Shown: positions 6,629 to 14,554, numbered from the stretch's first letter. The stretch: DNA of 38,583 nt from JALHTG01 sp964653695 (GCA_964653695.1 CAZZFQ010000007.1:1-38583); one strand, 5' to 3'. Numbers and translations: made by a program. Notes: a model not told the origin generated them from the letters alone.

Positions 6629-7804
6629 CTAAGAGAGTGCATGTCTAACGCATTCCTCCAAACTCATCAAACGACTCTCCATCCGATTCAGTGACCTTAG
6701 GTAATGTGCCGCCTTACACGAATTCGTGACCAGGCCACTCACTCCCATCTCTCTGATGGGCGAAACGACCATGCAAGTGTCGCATATCACCCTGCCGCCT
6801 GCTTGCTCGATAGCGGACGCATATCCGCGTCGCTCAGCGATATTCCGAAGATAGCGGGATGTGAAGCACCACAGTCTCTTCGCTGTCTTTCTGCCTGAAA
6901 CAAGGTTGGCTACTCTCTTGAGCTCTCCCAAACTCAGATGAGGGCATCCTAGACAGACAGTCTCAAACCCATGCTCAGACGAAAGCCTACGGCTAACCTG
7001 CAGGAGCTCTTCCTTGTCCACGGCAATCGTCTCATGTTCTCTCCCTCGATCAGCCTTCCTCCGCATCGAAAACATCGGAACTGATCCGGACGCCGCCATA
7101 CTTGCGCCAAGCGCCTTCAATTGGTCGCGTGATGGGGCCTTGTGGATACCATCGATTCTAGGAAGATGTGATCCAACAGTCTCGCCAATCCAATACCCAA
7201 GTAGACTATAGTCGAGGTCACTCTCCAGCTTGCACTTTACCTTGACCCGATGCGTGGGTACCCTTTCCTCGTCCAGGTGCATTCCGAAGAGCGGCGACAA
7301 GCCCAATATTGAACTTGCCAACGCAGTCGGCCCGCCTTCCCTATTCGTATAGGCACCTAGGACCGAGTTGGCAAATATGACCGCTGAAGATTCTGCCCAG
7401 GCTACGTGCTCTCTGTTGAGCGCTTCACCATTCGCTTGGTAAGGTATGCAAGTGCATGTGGTCTCGATCTTCATCCTGCTGAAGTATTGCATTATTTCGA
7501 GCTGTTTCTGAGCGAATTCGACGGGAACTCCCAGCTCACGCCATCGGGCAAGATCCATTCCTGCTGGATTCAACATCGCCTTAACGGTCGCTACCGCTCC
7601 TTCTGAGCTGAACTCCCTTAGAAACTCAAGGCCCGGTTCTCCAATCGTTTTGTAAGAAACACCAGATATCTGAGCACTACGAACCTTGATCATCCGCCGA
7701 GCATCGTATGCATCGCCGATCGCCACAAGAAGGCGCATTGCAAGGGCCTTCGTCTCCCCTTCGTCACCCTCGAGAATTCGCTCCTCCTTCTTTGTTAGGA
7801 ACAC
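6629..7804 (-). CDS. Phosphomevalonate dehydratase large subunit (aconitase X catalytic, DUF521)
   Basis: This 391-residue protein is the catalytic subunit of aconitase X and, in Archaea, of phosphomevalonate dehydratase. The N-terminus VFLTKKEERILEGDEGE is the standard family start. Cysteines for the iron-sulfur cluster appear in TCTCIPYQ (middle), CLGCPHLSLGEL and CDTCMVVSP (C-terminal third). The large NREGGPTALASSILGLSP stretch is also typical. I chose the GTG at 7804: it gives the canonical N-terminus, and CCGGAG lies about ten bases upstream, inside the stop region of the UbiD gene. A longer reading to 8002 overlaps UbiD and has no homology. The gene order UbiD, large, small points to a three-gene operon for isoprenoid precursor synthesis. 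Confidence 0.92.
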   Translation of the reverse strand: MFLTKKEERILEGDEGETKALAMRLLVAIGDAYDARRMIKVRSAQISGVSYKTIGEPGLEFLREFSSEGAVATVKAMLNPAGMDLARWRELGVPVEFAQKQLEIMQYFSRMKIETTCTCIPYQANGEALNREHVAWAESSAVIFANSVLGAYTNREGGPTALASSILGLSPLFGMHLDEERVPTHRVKVKCKLESDLDYSLLGYWIGETVGSHLPRIDGIHKAPSRDQLKALGASMAASGSVPMFSMRRKADRGREHETIAVDKEELLQVSRRLSSEHGFETVCLGCPHLSLGELKRVANLVSGRKTAKRLWCFTSRYLRNIAERRGYASAIEQAGGRVICDTCMVVSPIREMGVSGLVTNSCKAAHYLRSLNRMESRLMSLEECVRHALS

Positions 7805-7818
7805 GCAGATGTCTCCGG

Positions 7819-9120
7819 TTACTCTGGTATCCGTGCCCTTTGGAACTTCTCTCTGCTCTTTAGGAAGGATATCGTTGCGTCTAACCCCATCTTCGCGCCA
7901 ATCAGTGTTTCTTGATCTGACGAAGGATCGAGCGATGACGAGCGAACATTGTCGACGGTCACGAGGCCTTTGTCTGATCTGAATCTCGTTGCAATCGCCC
8001 ACTCGACCTCACTCGGATCGTTCACATCAATGTCTGCGTCTACTATGACCACATGCTTGAGCGATGGGTGAGCGCCAAAAGCGGCCAGAATTGCGCTCTT
8101 TCCATCTCCCTCAGTCTGCTTATCCACTGACAAGACGGCGTGGAGCCATCCGCATCCTGCTGGTGTGAGGGAGACGGACTTCAACCCTGGGATCGTCGCC
8201 CTCACTGCATTCCATATTCGAGCCTCGTAGGGAAGTCCCATTAGCAGCTTGTGTTCAGCGCCGGCTGGCAATAGGGCCTGGAAGATGAAGTCTCGTCTGT
8301 GCATCATGCTTACGATCTCGACGATAGGCTGTTTTCGTACTACGTCGTAGGTTCCTGTTAGGTCAACGAATGGGCCCTCGTCGACTTCTCTATCTAGAAG
8401 TATCCTTCCTTCTAGAACGACTTCGGCGTCAGCTGGTGCGTTCGCTGTCACATTCCTGCACTGGATTAGTGTCAAACGGCCTTCCATCAGTGAGTTTGCG
8501 ACTCCGAATTCACTTACACCAAAAGGAGCAGGTGATGAAGCAGCTATGAGCAGCGACGGATGGAGTCCAACAGAAATAGCTACATCCAGGACTTTCTTGC
8601 CCTCCCGTCTCGCAAGCTCGCACAGTCGATACAGGTGTCTCGGAACTATCCGTATTGCCAAGTGCCTGTCATCGAGAACCATCATTCTATGTATTGACAC
8701 GTTCTCTATCCTCATGTCAGGTGACATCGCCGAAACGATAGCTGAAGTCAGATAGGGAGCTGGGTCCTTCTCATAGTGGGTTAGAATGGGTAATTTGCTG
8801 AGTTTCGGCTCAGCCTGGGTTTCGGCAACTGGGCCATCACTTCTAACGTCAGGAGGCAGCGGTGATCCTATTGACCTAGTGATCCTGTCGAAGACGTCTC
8901 CCTCGGCGAATCCAAGAACCGATGCCAAGCGTTTCTTTGTGGCACACATACCTGCCACCACCTTGTTACGGAAGCCGTCAACGTTCTCGAACAGCAGAGC
9001 CGGTCCACCGTCAAACTCCATCATTGATCTGGCGATTCCGTAGACTATTCTGACCGGCTCAGTGACTCTTCTGACCTCGCTGAGCACCTCCAACTTCTCG
9101 AGGGTTTCTCTAAGATCCAT
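7819..9120 (-). CDS. UbiD-family decarboxylase, probable anhydromevalonate phosphate decarboxylase
   Basis: This 433-residue protein is a UbiD-like, prenylated-FMN-dependent decarboxylase. The start MDLRETLEKLEVLSEV and the motifs PAPYLTSAIV, MMVLDDRHLAIRIVPRHLY, VDEGPFVDLTGTYD and HVVIVDADIDVNDPSEVEWAIATR mark the family. The last of these carries the acidic residues near the flavin. In Archaea with the modified mevalonate pathway a UbiD homolog converts trans-anhydromevalonate phosphate to isopentenyl phosphate. Here the gene sits directly before both dehydratase subunits (15 bases before the large-subunit GTG), which strongly favours that role over an aromatic-acid decarboxylase. It needs prFMN made by a UbiX enzyme, which is not in this window. 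The ATG at 9120 is preferred over one at 9168 because it fits the family length. Confidence 0.9.
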   Translation of the reverse strand: MDLRETLEKLEVLSEVRRVTEPVRIVYGIARSMMEFDGGPALLFENVDGFRNKVVAGMCATKKRLASVLGFAEGDVFDRITRSIGSPLPPDVRSDGPVAETQAEPKLSKLPILTHYEKDPAPYLTSAIVSAMSPDMRIENVSIHRMMVLDDRHLAIRIVPRHLYRLCELARREGKKVLDVAISVGLHPSLLIAASSPAPFGVSEFGVANSLMEGRLTLIQCRNVTANAPADAEVVLEGRILLDREVDEGPFVDLTGTYDVVRKQPIVEIVSMMHRRDFIFQALLPAGAEHKLLMGLPYEARIWNAVRATIPGLKSVSLTPAGCGWLHAVLSVDKQTEGDGKSAILAAFGAHPSLKHVVIVDADIDVNDPSEVEWAIATRFRSDKGLVTVDNVRSSSLDPSSDQETLIGAKMGLDATISFLKSREKFQRARIPE

Positions 9121-9292
9121 CTTCGTTCCCCAAGCCCTCCTATCGCCTCTGTCACATGCTTGAGGCATGTTCTCAATTTCCTATTTGAAAGCGTTCCTCT
9201 TCCGTCACATGGCAGTTGCAAAAAGAGATTTCAAGTTCGACGGCATCGAGTAGTTCGACCTGTGCATCAAGGTGATCCTGTGAGCATGCCTG

Positions 9293-9874
9293 CTAGACCC
9301 AGGGTATCTCTGGTTTCTTCAGAAGTCCGTATGCTAGAGCTGTCGTTCCTACCACTGCTAAGGACATGCCAATGTAGGTCACAGTGTAGTCCGTAAAGAG
9401 TTCTTTGCTGATCTTGACATACTGATACCGTACGCTCAGCAAGACACTCTTCTTGACTGCTGAGTAGTAGTTATCGAAGACGAAATAGTAGGTGTCGTTT
9501 CTCGGAGTCGTGAAGCTGAAGTTGAACTTCGCTTCCGTTTGAAGCAACTTAACAGTATACTGTACCCCTGGCTGTCGTTGCCTCCAACTCTGGAAGTTTG
9601 CGCTATCTAATACTAGGAAGTCGATGCTGCCTGGCTGGCCTGTGACTTCGCTGGAAACTATGCCGTTACCCACAACGAGTGTCGTTGCCTCAAACCGAAA
9701 ATCGTGCGCCCAGAAAGATTCGTTCTTCACATCTCTGCCGACTTGGAAGGTGTCCGTCACAGTTCTAGGGACGTCCTTTAGGTACGTTCGACCCCCGTAC
9801 AGTGATGCAATGAAGCCCAGCAGAATCAGAACCAGTCCTGCTATCGAGGGCTTCGCTTGCAAGCTCTTCACCAA
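9293..9874 (-). CDS. Membrane protein with extracytoplasmic beta-rich domain, two TM segments
   Basis: This 193-residue protein has a hydrophobic segment near residues 10-27 (IAGLVLILLGFIASLYGG) and another near 165-185. A beta-rich domain of about 130 residues between them should face the outside. The central part (VQYTVKLLQTEAKFNFSFT, then PRNDTYYFVFDNYYS) resembles the generic sandwich of GOLD/emp24-like or archaeal surface domains with the pattern of a strand, then a turn with Asp/Asn and aromatic residues. I do not recognise the family with certainty. Starts are weak: TTG at 9874 or GTG at 9871. It is transcribed towards the mevalonate operon, about 170 bases from it, and divergent from the endonuclease Q gene. 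Confidence 0.65.
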   Translation of the reverse strand: MVKSLQAKPSIAGLVLILLGFIASLYGGRTYLKDVPRTVTDTFQVGRDVKNESFWAHDFRFEATTLVVGNGIVSSEVTGQPGSIDFLVLDSANFQSWRQRQPGVQYTVKLLQTEAKFNFSFTTPRNDTYYFVFDNYYSAVKKSVLLSVRYQYVKISKELFTDYTVTYIGMSLAVVGTTALAYGLLKKPEIPWV

Positions 9875-10034
9875 TATCCCGTCTATTATGGCCTAAAGGC
9901 CTAAAATGCCTTCGCTTGATCTCGATTTTCCCTTGCGTCACCTTAGGCCCTGCTTTGACATGAGCCTACGAAAGTACGATGACAGATATGCATAAGACAT
10001 ATGCGAAGGCAAATGCTCATGAATATCACATTAC
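9875..10034. promoter_or_regulatory. Divergent promoter region with GGCCTAAAGGCC palindrome
   Basis: This stretch separates the minus-strand membrane protein from the plus-strand endonuclease Q gene. The palindrome GGCCTAAAGGCC lies at about 9891-9902, close to the membrane-protein start, and may be an operator. GATATGCATAAGACATAT near 9984-10001 is AT-rich and holds a TATA-like element about 35-45 bases before the EndoQ ATG. Confidence 0.35.
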
Positions 10035-11336
10035 ATGCAGGCGCCGTCGGAGTTGCGAATCATCGCGGATTTGCATATTCACTCTAGATTCAGTCGAGCC
10101 ACTAGCATGAACATGAACATTCAGGAAATCTCAACCTACGCCCAACTCAAAGGCCTGGGGCTTGTCGGAACTGGAGATTTTACCCACCCAGACTGGAACA
10201 GGGAGTTGAAACAGGAATTGGAGCAAGTGGAAGACTCAGGGATATTTCATCCAAGGAATCTCAAGTCCCATGTCCGCTTTGTAATAAGCGGCGAGGTTTG
10301 CACAGTGTTTGTTTCGGGCAGTAAGTCAAGGAGGATTCATCATGTCTTAATGGCTCCGAACTTTGAAGTCGCGGATCAAATCAATGACAGGCTCAGGAAC
10401 TTCGGCGACCTTACCGCAGACGGGCGGCCAGTACTCTCGATGCGTGCTTCAGAGCTTGTAGAAGAAGCAACATCGGTATCAAGCGAAGTCTTCATCTTCC
10501 CGGCACATGTCTGGACACCTTGGTTCAGCTTATTCGGCGCGATAGGCGGTTTCGATTCTGTTGAGGAATGCTACGAGGATCAATCTGGCAAGATTCATAC
10601 CATTGAGACAGGACTGTCCTCAGATCCGCCAATGAATTGGCGCCTCAGCGCTCTTGATCGTTTCGCCATCATCTCGAACAGTGATTCTCATAGTGCTTGG
10701 CCATGGCGGATCGGCAGAGAAGCTACGGCAGTTGATCTACAGGAAATGTCATATTCGGAATTAGTGTCTGCGGTATCATCCCGAAAGTCTTCCTCGATAG
10801 AACTTACGATTGAAACTGACCCTGCTTACGGAAAGTATCATTGGAGCGGGCACCGGAAGTGCGGGATCTCTATGGCTGCTGAAGATGCAAGGAGGGTCCG
10901 CAACATATGCCCCAAATGCAGGTTGAGGCTGACAAAAGGGGTCGACCTACGAGTCGAAGAACTTGCAGACAGGCCTGTCGGATTTGTTCCTAGTGTGGGG
11001 TGCACAACATTCATACATCTGCTTCCTCTTCATGAAGTAATCGCTGCGGCGACAGGAAAAGATGAACCGTCGGCGATTTCAGTCTGGGAAATATACAATC
11101 TGCTCCTCCAAAAGTTCGGAACAGAGTTCAACGTAATGCTCAAAGCACAAGAGAAAGACCTGGCGGAGGCAAGCAATTCCGCAATTGCAGGTGTAATAGT
11201 GAGATTGCGAAACAATTCGCTGACTGTTACGCCCGGATACGACGGAGTGTATGGGAAAATCAACCTAGCGGCTGATAAGTCAAGCATCTCTGACACAGCG
11301 GTTGCCAGGAAGTTCCGTCTTGAAGATTATTTGTAG
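10035..11336 (+). CDS. Endonuclease Q-like PHP-family DNA repair nuclease
   Basis: This 433-residue protein starts with a PHP metal-binding domain: ADLHIHSRFSRA (His14 and His16), GTGDFTHPDW, then GEVCTVF, and SDSHSAWPWRIGREA near the end of the domain. A zinc site follows with HRKCG and CPKC (roughly residues 278-297), then a C-terminal region. This layout matches archaeal endonuclease Q, which nicks DNA 5' to deaminated bases such as uracil, hypoxanthine and xanthine. The length is close to known EndoQ proteins. The ATG at 10035 places the metal motif at the expected distance. Bacterial PHP proteins of the YqxK type share this fold, so substrate assignment rests on the zinc site and overall layout. 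Confidence 0.85.
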   Translation: MQAPSELRIIADLHIHSRFSRATSMNMNIQEISTYAQLKGLGLVGTGDFTHPDWNRELKQELEQVEDSGIFHPRNLKSHVRFVISGEVCTVFVSGSKSRRIHHVLMAPNFEVADQINDRLRNFGDLTADGRPVLSMRASELVEEATSVSSEVFIFPAHVWTPWFSLFGAIGGFDSVEECYEDQSGKIHTIETGLSSDPPMNWRLSALDRFAIISNSDSHSAWPWRIGREATAVDLQEMSYSELVSAVSSRKSSSIELTIETDPAYGKYHWSGHRKCGISMAAEDARRVRNICPKCRLRLTKGVDLRVEELADRPVGFVPSVGCTTFIHLLPLHEVIAAATGKDEPSAISVWEIYNLLLQKFGTEFNVMLKAQEKDLAEASNSAIAGVIVRLRNNSLTVTPGYDGVYGKINLAADKSSISDTAVARKFRLEDYL

Positions 11337-11525
11337 CAGGATTCGTAATGTCTTTGAAAGTCTAGGACAGAACACGGTCATGCGATATGGATCAGTGAAT
11401 AGTTGCGTTGGCACCAAACGAGTATCTAGCGGTTCTCTGTGGACGGCGCACCCTGATGATGTTCGTTTGTGTAGCCCTGAGGTTACCCTTTGCAAGTTGG
11501 GGGGGTTAGTGATGGGCTGGTAGCT

Positions 11526-12197
11526 TCAACCTTCCAATTGAATAGCTATTGGCTCGTCAGTTCTTAACGGTGCCAGGGCCGGTTTGGTCGCAGTCTCTGC
11601 CACTGGTTTCTCCATCTTTTCCGCGATTCGTGTTATGTCCTTCTTTTCTTCGATCAGGGGCTTCAGGTTCGGTTCTATCGCCTCGCAGGCGATACTAAGT
11701 GCCTTGTCATCGATTATGCCAGCCTTGTACTCCATCTTTACATTAACCAGGAATCTTATCAGCTCGTCGACTTGGTGATCGATCTGTCCCATCCTCTTTT
11801 TCAGGCCTTCCGCCAGCTCCTCCTTTCTTCGTCTCAGCTCTGCCAATGTTGCTCCTTGCTTTCTGCGAAGTTCTTCATAGATGTTTGCTGGTATTTGTTG
11901 ATCTTTCAGCAGTTCACCCAACGCCTGAATCCTTCGGGCGACACGATCCAGTTCCTTTTGAATCAGCTCTGATGACACTTTCCAGTTCGGGATAAGGACG
12001 ACGGCGTCTCTGTCGATCACAATGTTCTCGCAAGAGTATTGTCCCAGGTTTCCGCTTCCCTGTTCGACCTGAAGTGCCTTAAGCTCGCCAAAGTCGTCAA
12101 TGCAAAGGCCTATGATCCTTCCAATTCTTCTGCCGTAGGTATCTCTGAGATCTCGGCCGAGAAAGTTTTTCAGCTCCTCTTCAGAGACATATGACAA
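11526..12197 (-). CDS. CdvA-like protein, paralog 2 (PRC-barrel plus coiled coil)
   Basis: This 223-residue protein has a PRC-barrel-type N-terminal domain (residues about 5-75: FLGRDLRDTYGRRIGRIIGL onward). A long charged coiled coil (about 80-170) and a short tail ending in TDEPIAIQLEG complete the CdvA layout. CdvA binds membrane and DNA and recruits CdvB to the division site in TACK archaea. The start is TTG at 12197, preceded by a perfect GGAGGTG eight bases upstream. It is the last gene of the cluster and follows CdvB3 by about 30 bases. It aligns end to end with the CdvA at 16612-17322: same PRC motif, same coiled-coil phase and the conserved IPANIYEELRR/IQPEIYEDFRR segment. The two are clear paralogs with low identity. 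Confidence 0.82.
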   Translation of the reverse strand: MSYVSEEELKNFLGRDLRDTYGRRIGRIIGLCIDDFGELKALQVEQGSGNLGQYSCENIVIDRDAVVLIPNWKVSSELIQKELDRVARRIQALGELLKDQQIPANIYEELRRKQGATLAELRRRKEELAEGLKKRMGQIDHQVDELIRFLVNVKMEYKAGIIDDKALSIACEAIEPNLKPLIEEKKDITRIAEKMEKPVAETATKPALAPLRTDEPIAIQLEG

Positions 12198-12230
12198 ACA
12201 TTTTCCACCTCCTGTCTTTTTTTGGAACTC

Positions 12231-12845
12231 TCAAAGCGGACGGAAAGTTGTCTCCTCAGGTGTCGTGCTTGGCAGCTCAGGGAACTTCTCCTTCACCTGC
12301 TGCTCGGCAAAGGCAGCTGCCTCTTCCAATATCTTCTTCGCTTCTCCCGTGGGCTGGTCTCCTGTGGAAACAGCGCCTGTTGCTTCTCCAATGTCAAGAA
12401 CCATCGATGAAAGTGATTCGTCTATTTCAGCGAGCTTGAGAGAGACGTCAGGCAGAACATGACTCAGCCCGGATCGAACAGTTGCCACGACGCGCTTCAA
12501 CGAAGACATGTTGTAGGCAATGTCTCCAAACTCCCTAACCGCTTCTAGTCTAAGTACGACTCTTTCTAGTGCAAATTGGCTGTTCAAGGACACTTTGGCA
12601 ATTCTACGGATCTGCGCACACTCCTCGGCATAGATCTTGGCTCGCGAGAAGGCGCTATGCTTAACGGCCTCTACACACTTGTCATATAGAGACTTGTCAC
12701 GGGCCTGAAGTTCAGCTGTTGCTCTCTCCAGTCTTTGCAGTTGTATGCGGAGCTTATGCTGTGTTTCTGTAAGCCGCCGTCTCATCGGCGTAGGCGATAC
12801 GGCTTCCCTCAACTTGTCCTTTAGTGATATTCGTTCACGGAACAT
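12231..12845 (-). CDS. CdvB/ESCRT-III-like protein, paralog 3 (no winged helix)
   Basis: This protein of about 204 residues has the Snf7/ESCRT-III core: a basic first helix (PMRRRLTETQHKLRIQLQRLE), then AKIYAEECAQIRRIAKV and FALERVVLRLEAVREFGDIA. An acidic C-terminal half ends in EKFPELPSTTPEET. It has no winged helix. ESCRT-III subunits polymerise on membrane and drive constriction. The KFPELP motif is shared with the other two paralogs and probably binds the MIT domain of CdvC. The ATG at 12845 is chosen: it lies just after the ABC ATPase stop, whereas a start at 12869 would overlap that gene. The CdvA paralog 2 gene follows directly, mirroring the CdvB1-CdvA1 pair at the head of the cluster. 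Confidence 0.85.
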   Translation of the reverse strand: MFRERISLKDKLREAVSPTPMRRRLTETQHKLRIQLQRLERATAELQARDKSLYDKCVEAVKHSAFSRAKIYAEECAQIRRIAKVSLNSQFALERVVLRLEAVREFGDIAYNMSSLKRVVATVRSGLSHVLPDVSLKLAEIDESLSSMVLDIGEATGAVSTGDQPTGEAKKILEEAAAFAEQQVKEKFPELPSTTPEETTFRPL

Positions 12846-12847
12846 GA

Positions 12848-13552
12848 TCAAGCCTCCTGCAATTGGCAAGTCACCAAGAATCTAGGTCTCATAATAGGGA
12901 TCTCGCGGCTCGCCATTCTCGCCACATTCAAACTGTTCGTGGCCATCAAGATAGTCCCTTTGTGGAGATAGTGGATCCCTCTGAGTAGGGGGGTCAATAT
13001 GTTGACAGCTGAGCTGTCAAGGCCCCCAGTTGGCTCATCCATCAAGAGTAGCGTTGGCTCTGTTACCAGAGCCCGGGCAATGGCGACTTTACGTCGCTCC
13101 CCCACACTCAGCGTAGCTGGGCCAACAGAAGACTTCTGCGTGAGCCCAAAGAAGTCAACGACCTCCTGGGTCCTACGTTTCCGTTCAGATTCGTCTATCC
13201 CTTGAATAACCAGAGGAAGTTCTATGTTTTGGAAGACGTTAACGTTAGCTAACAACCGCGATCCCTGAAAGACTACACCCATACTCTGCCCCCTGAATTC
13301 TGTCAGGCTGTCATCATCCATTGTTGTCACATCTCTTTCTAGCAGACTAACACTTCCCTGCGTAGGCTTTTCCAAGCCAGCGATTATATTCACAAGAGTC
13401 GTCTTTCCAACTCCAGTCGGTCCAGTGATCGCTGCGAACTCGCCCTCTGCAACCTCGGCGCAAAGACCGTTAAACAGAGAGATCTTCCCAAATTCTGTTT
13501 CGAATATCTTCGTTAGTCCTTCAACTCTTAGAATAGGTCTGTCACTATTCAT
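12848..13552 (-). CDS. ABC transporter ATPase, FtsE/LolD/MacB type, inside the Cdv cluster
   Basis: This 234-residue ATPase has Walker A GPTGVGKTT (residues 44-52), Q-loop VVFQGS (Q96), signature LSVGERRK (about 148-155) and Walker B LLLMDEPTGGLD (168-179). The FRGQSMGVVFQGSRLLANVNVFQNIELPL stretch is typical of the FtsE/LolD/MacB branch that works with FtsX-fold permeases rather than importing solutes. The switch histidine of the H-loop is replaced: the equivalent of the usual THD reads TNS (Asn206). Its ATG overlaps the permease stop by four bases, so the two are translationally coupled and probably form one complex. CdvB3 follows at once. Setting within the division cluster suggests an FtsEX-like role in coupling ATP hydrolysis to envelope processing; this is inference. 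Confidence 0.9.
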   Translation of the reverse strand: MNSDRPILRVEGLTKIFETEFGKISLFNGLCAEVAEGEFAAITGPTGVGKTTLVNIIAGLEKPTQGSVSLLERDVTTMDDDSLTEFRGQSMGVVFQGSRLLANVNVFQNIELPLVIQGIDESERKRRTQEVVDFFGLTQKSSVGPATLSVGERRKVAIARALVTEPTLLLMDEPTGGLDSSAVNILTPLLRGIHYLHKGTILMATNSLNVARMASREIPIMRPRFLVTCQLQEA

Positions 13553-14031
13553 TGTCGCAAGATCTCCCCGATTTTGAGATATGATAGTTTCCTCGCTGCG
13601 ACTGCACCTCCACCGAAAGATGAGAAGAGTGACACTGCCACAGCAGATCCTATTATCTCAACAGACAAGAGCGAACATTCAGCCGCTAGCATCGCAGTGC
13701 AAATTCCGATCGCCACGCCCAGCACGCATCCTCCGACGGCTAAATGGGCTATACGCTGCAAGAAGGCACGCAACAGACTTGACTTCTTGGCACCCAAAGC
13801 TCTCAGGATAGCTACCTCTCTCCTTTTTGAGGACATCTCAAGAGACACCACAAACATTACAACGAGAAAGACGCCTAGAAAGAGACCACCGGCGGACAAA
13901 GCCAACGAGAACCAACTTATTGAGAGACTGGACCCGAGAATCACGGCTGCCGCAGTCGATACGGCGATTTCAGTTGCTGCCAGAAGCTCAGATCTTGTGA
14001 ACGATGCGAACAAGTATCGGCTTGCATTCAT
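13549..14031 (-). CDS. Minimal FtsX-like ABC permease
   Basis: This 160-residue protein has four predicted membrane segments (about 17-37, 40-64, 94-116 and 120-145). Between the second and third lies the cytoplasmic coupling segment SSKRREVAILRALGAKKSSLL, the hallmark of the FtsX/MacB permease core. It lacks the large extracytoplasmic domain that usually separates the first two segments, which makes it about half the size of a typical FtsX. The ATG at 14031 overlaps the stop of the Lrp-type regulator by four bases, and its own stop overlaps the ATPase start, so Lrp, permease and ATPase are coupled in translation. It could be a stripped FtsX that signals or anchors, or a remnant, but the intact coupling helix and conserved frame argue against decay. 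Confidence 0.8.
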   Translation of the reverse strand: MNASRYLFASFTRSELLAATEIAVSTAAAVILGSSLSISWFSLALSAGGLFLGVFLVVMFVVSLEMSSKRREVAILRALGAKKSSLLRAFLQRIAHLAVGGCVLGVAIGICTAMLAAECSLLSVEIIGSAVAVSLFSSFGGGAVAARKLSYLKIGEILRQ

Positions 14032-14543
14032 GTCTGATCCTCTCTCCAGACAACAGCATTTCTTCTTTCGTCGACCTCGTGGGCCAGTATCCTAAGGAAT
14101 TCGGGTACCTGGCCGTACTCGTAGCTCTTGATCACAGATCCAGTGTACTCAATCCTGATGTCCAGTTCCTTCATCTTTGAAATGATCATTTCCACATCTG
14201 ACTTGTTCTTGCCAATGAAAAACACAAGCGTTTCCGGAGCACCGAGAAAACTGGTGACTCTCACTGCTTGGGGTATGGTGGCAATTTGTTTCAATACTCT
14301 ATCGCGGTCAGAACGGTTGCCAATGCTTCCCGCGACGTAGACCTGCTCTGGTAGGCCCAGTTTCTCATAATCCAGATCGACGATGTATCCTTTGATGACG
14401 CCTAGTTGCCTTAGCTTGTTAACCCGGTATGCCACGACGTTTGGATGCAGGCCGAGCTTCCTTCCTATCTCGACAAATGAAGCCCTTGCGTTTGCGCTAA
14501 GTTCTGCAAGTATCCTCAAATCAGTTGCGTCGAGACTGGACAT
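14028..14543 (-). CDS. Lrp/AsnC-family transcription regulator
   Basis: This protein of about 171 residues has an N-terminal winged HTH (LDATDLRILAELSANARAS, then FVEIGRKLGLHPNVVAYRVNKL). The linker GVIKGYIVDLDYEKLGL leads into the RAM/AsnC ligand-binding sandwich (VYVAGSIGNRSDRDRVL and following strands). Family members bind DNA as dimers or octamers and respond to amino acids. The ATG at 14543 is favoured; another at 14552 also lies just after the CdvC stop. It sits between CdvC and the ABC pair and overlaps the permease start by four bases, so it may control this cluster itself. No operator could be pinned down by eye. Confidence 0.85.
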   Translation of the reverse strand: MSSLDATDLRILAELSANARASFVEIGRKLGLHPNVVAYRVNKLRQLGVIKGYIVDLDYEKLGLPEQVYVAGSIGNRSDRDRVLKQIATIPQAVRVTSFLGAPETLVFFIGKNKSDVEMIISKMKELDIRIEYTGSVIKSYEYGQVPEFLRILAHEVDERRNAVVWREDQT

Positions 14544-14554
14544 TGGGATCATCT

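Noticed and set aside
7805..8002. Extension of the aconitase X large subunit to 8002
   Set aside because: It overlaps the UbiD gene, has no family match and ignores the GTG with SD at 7804.
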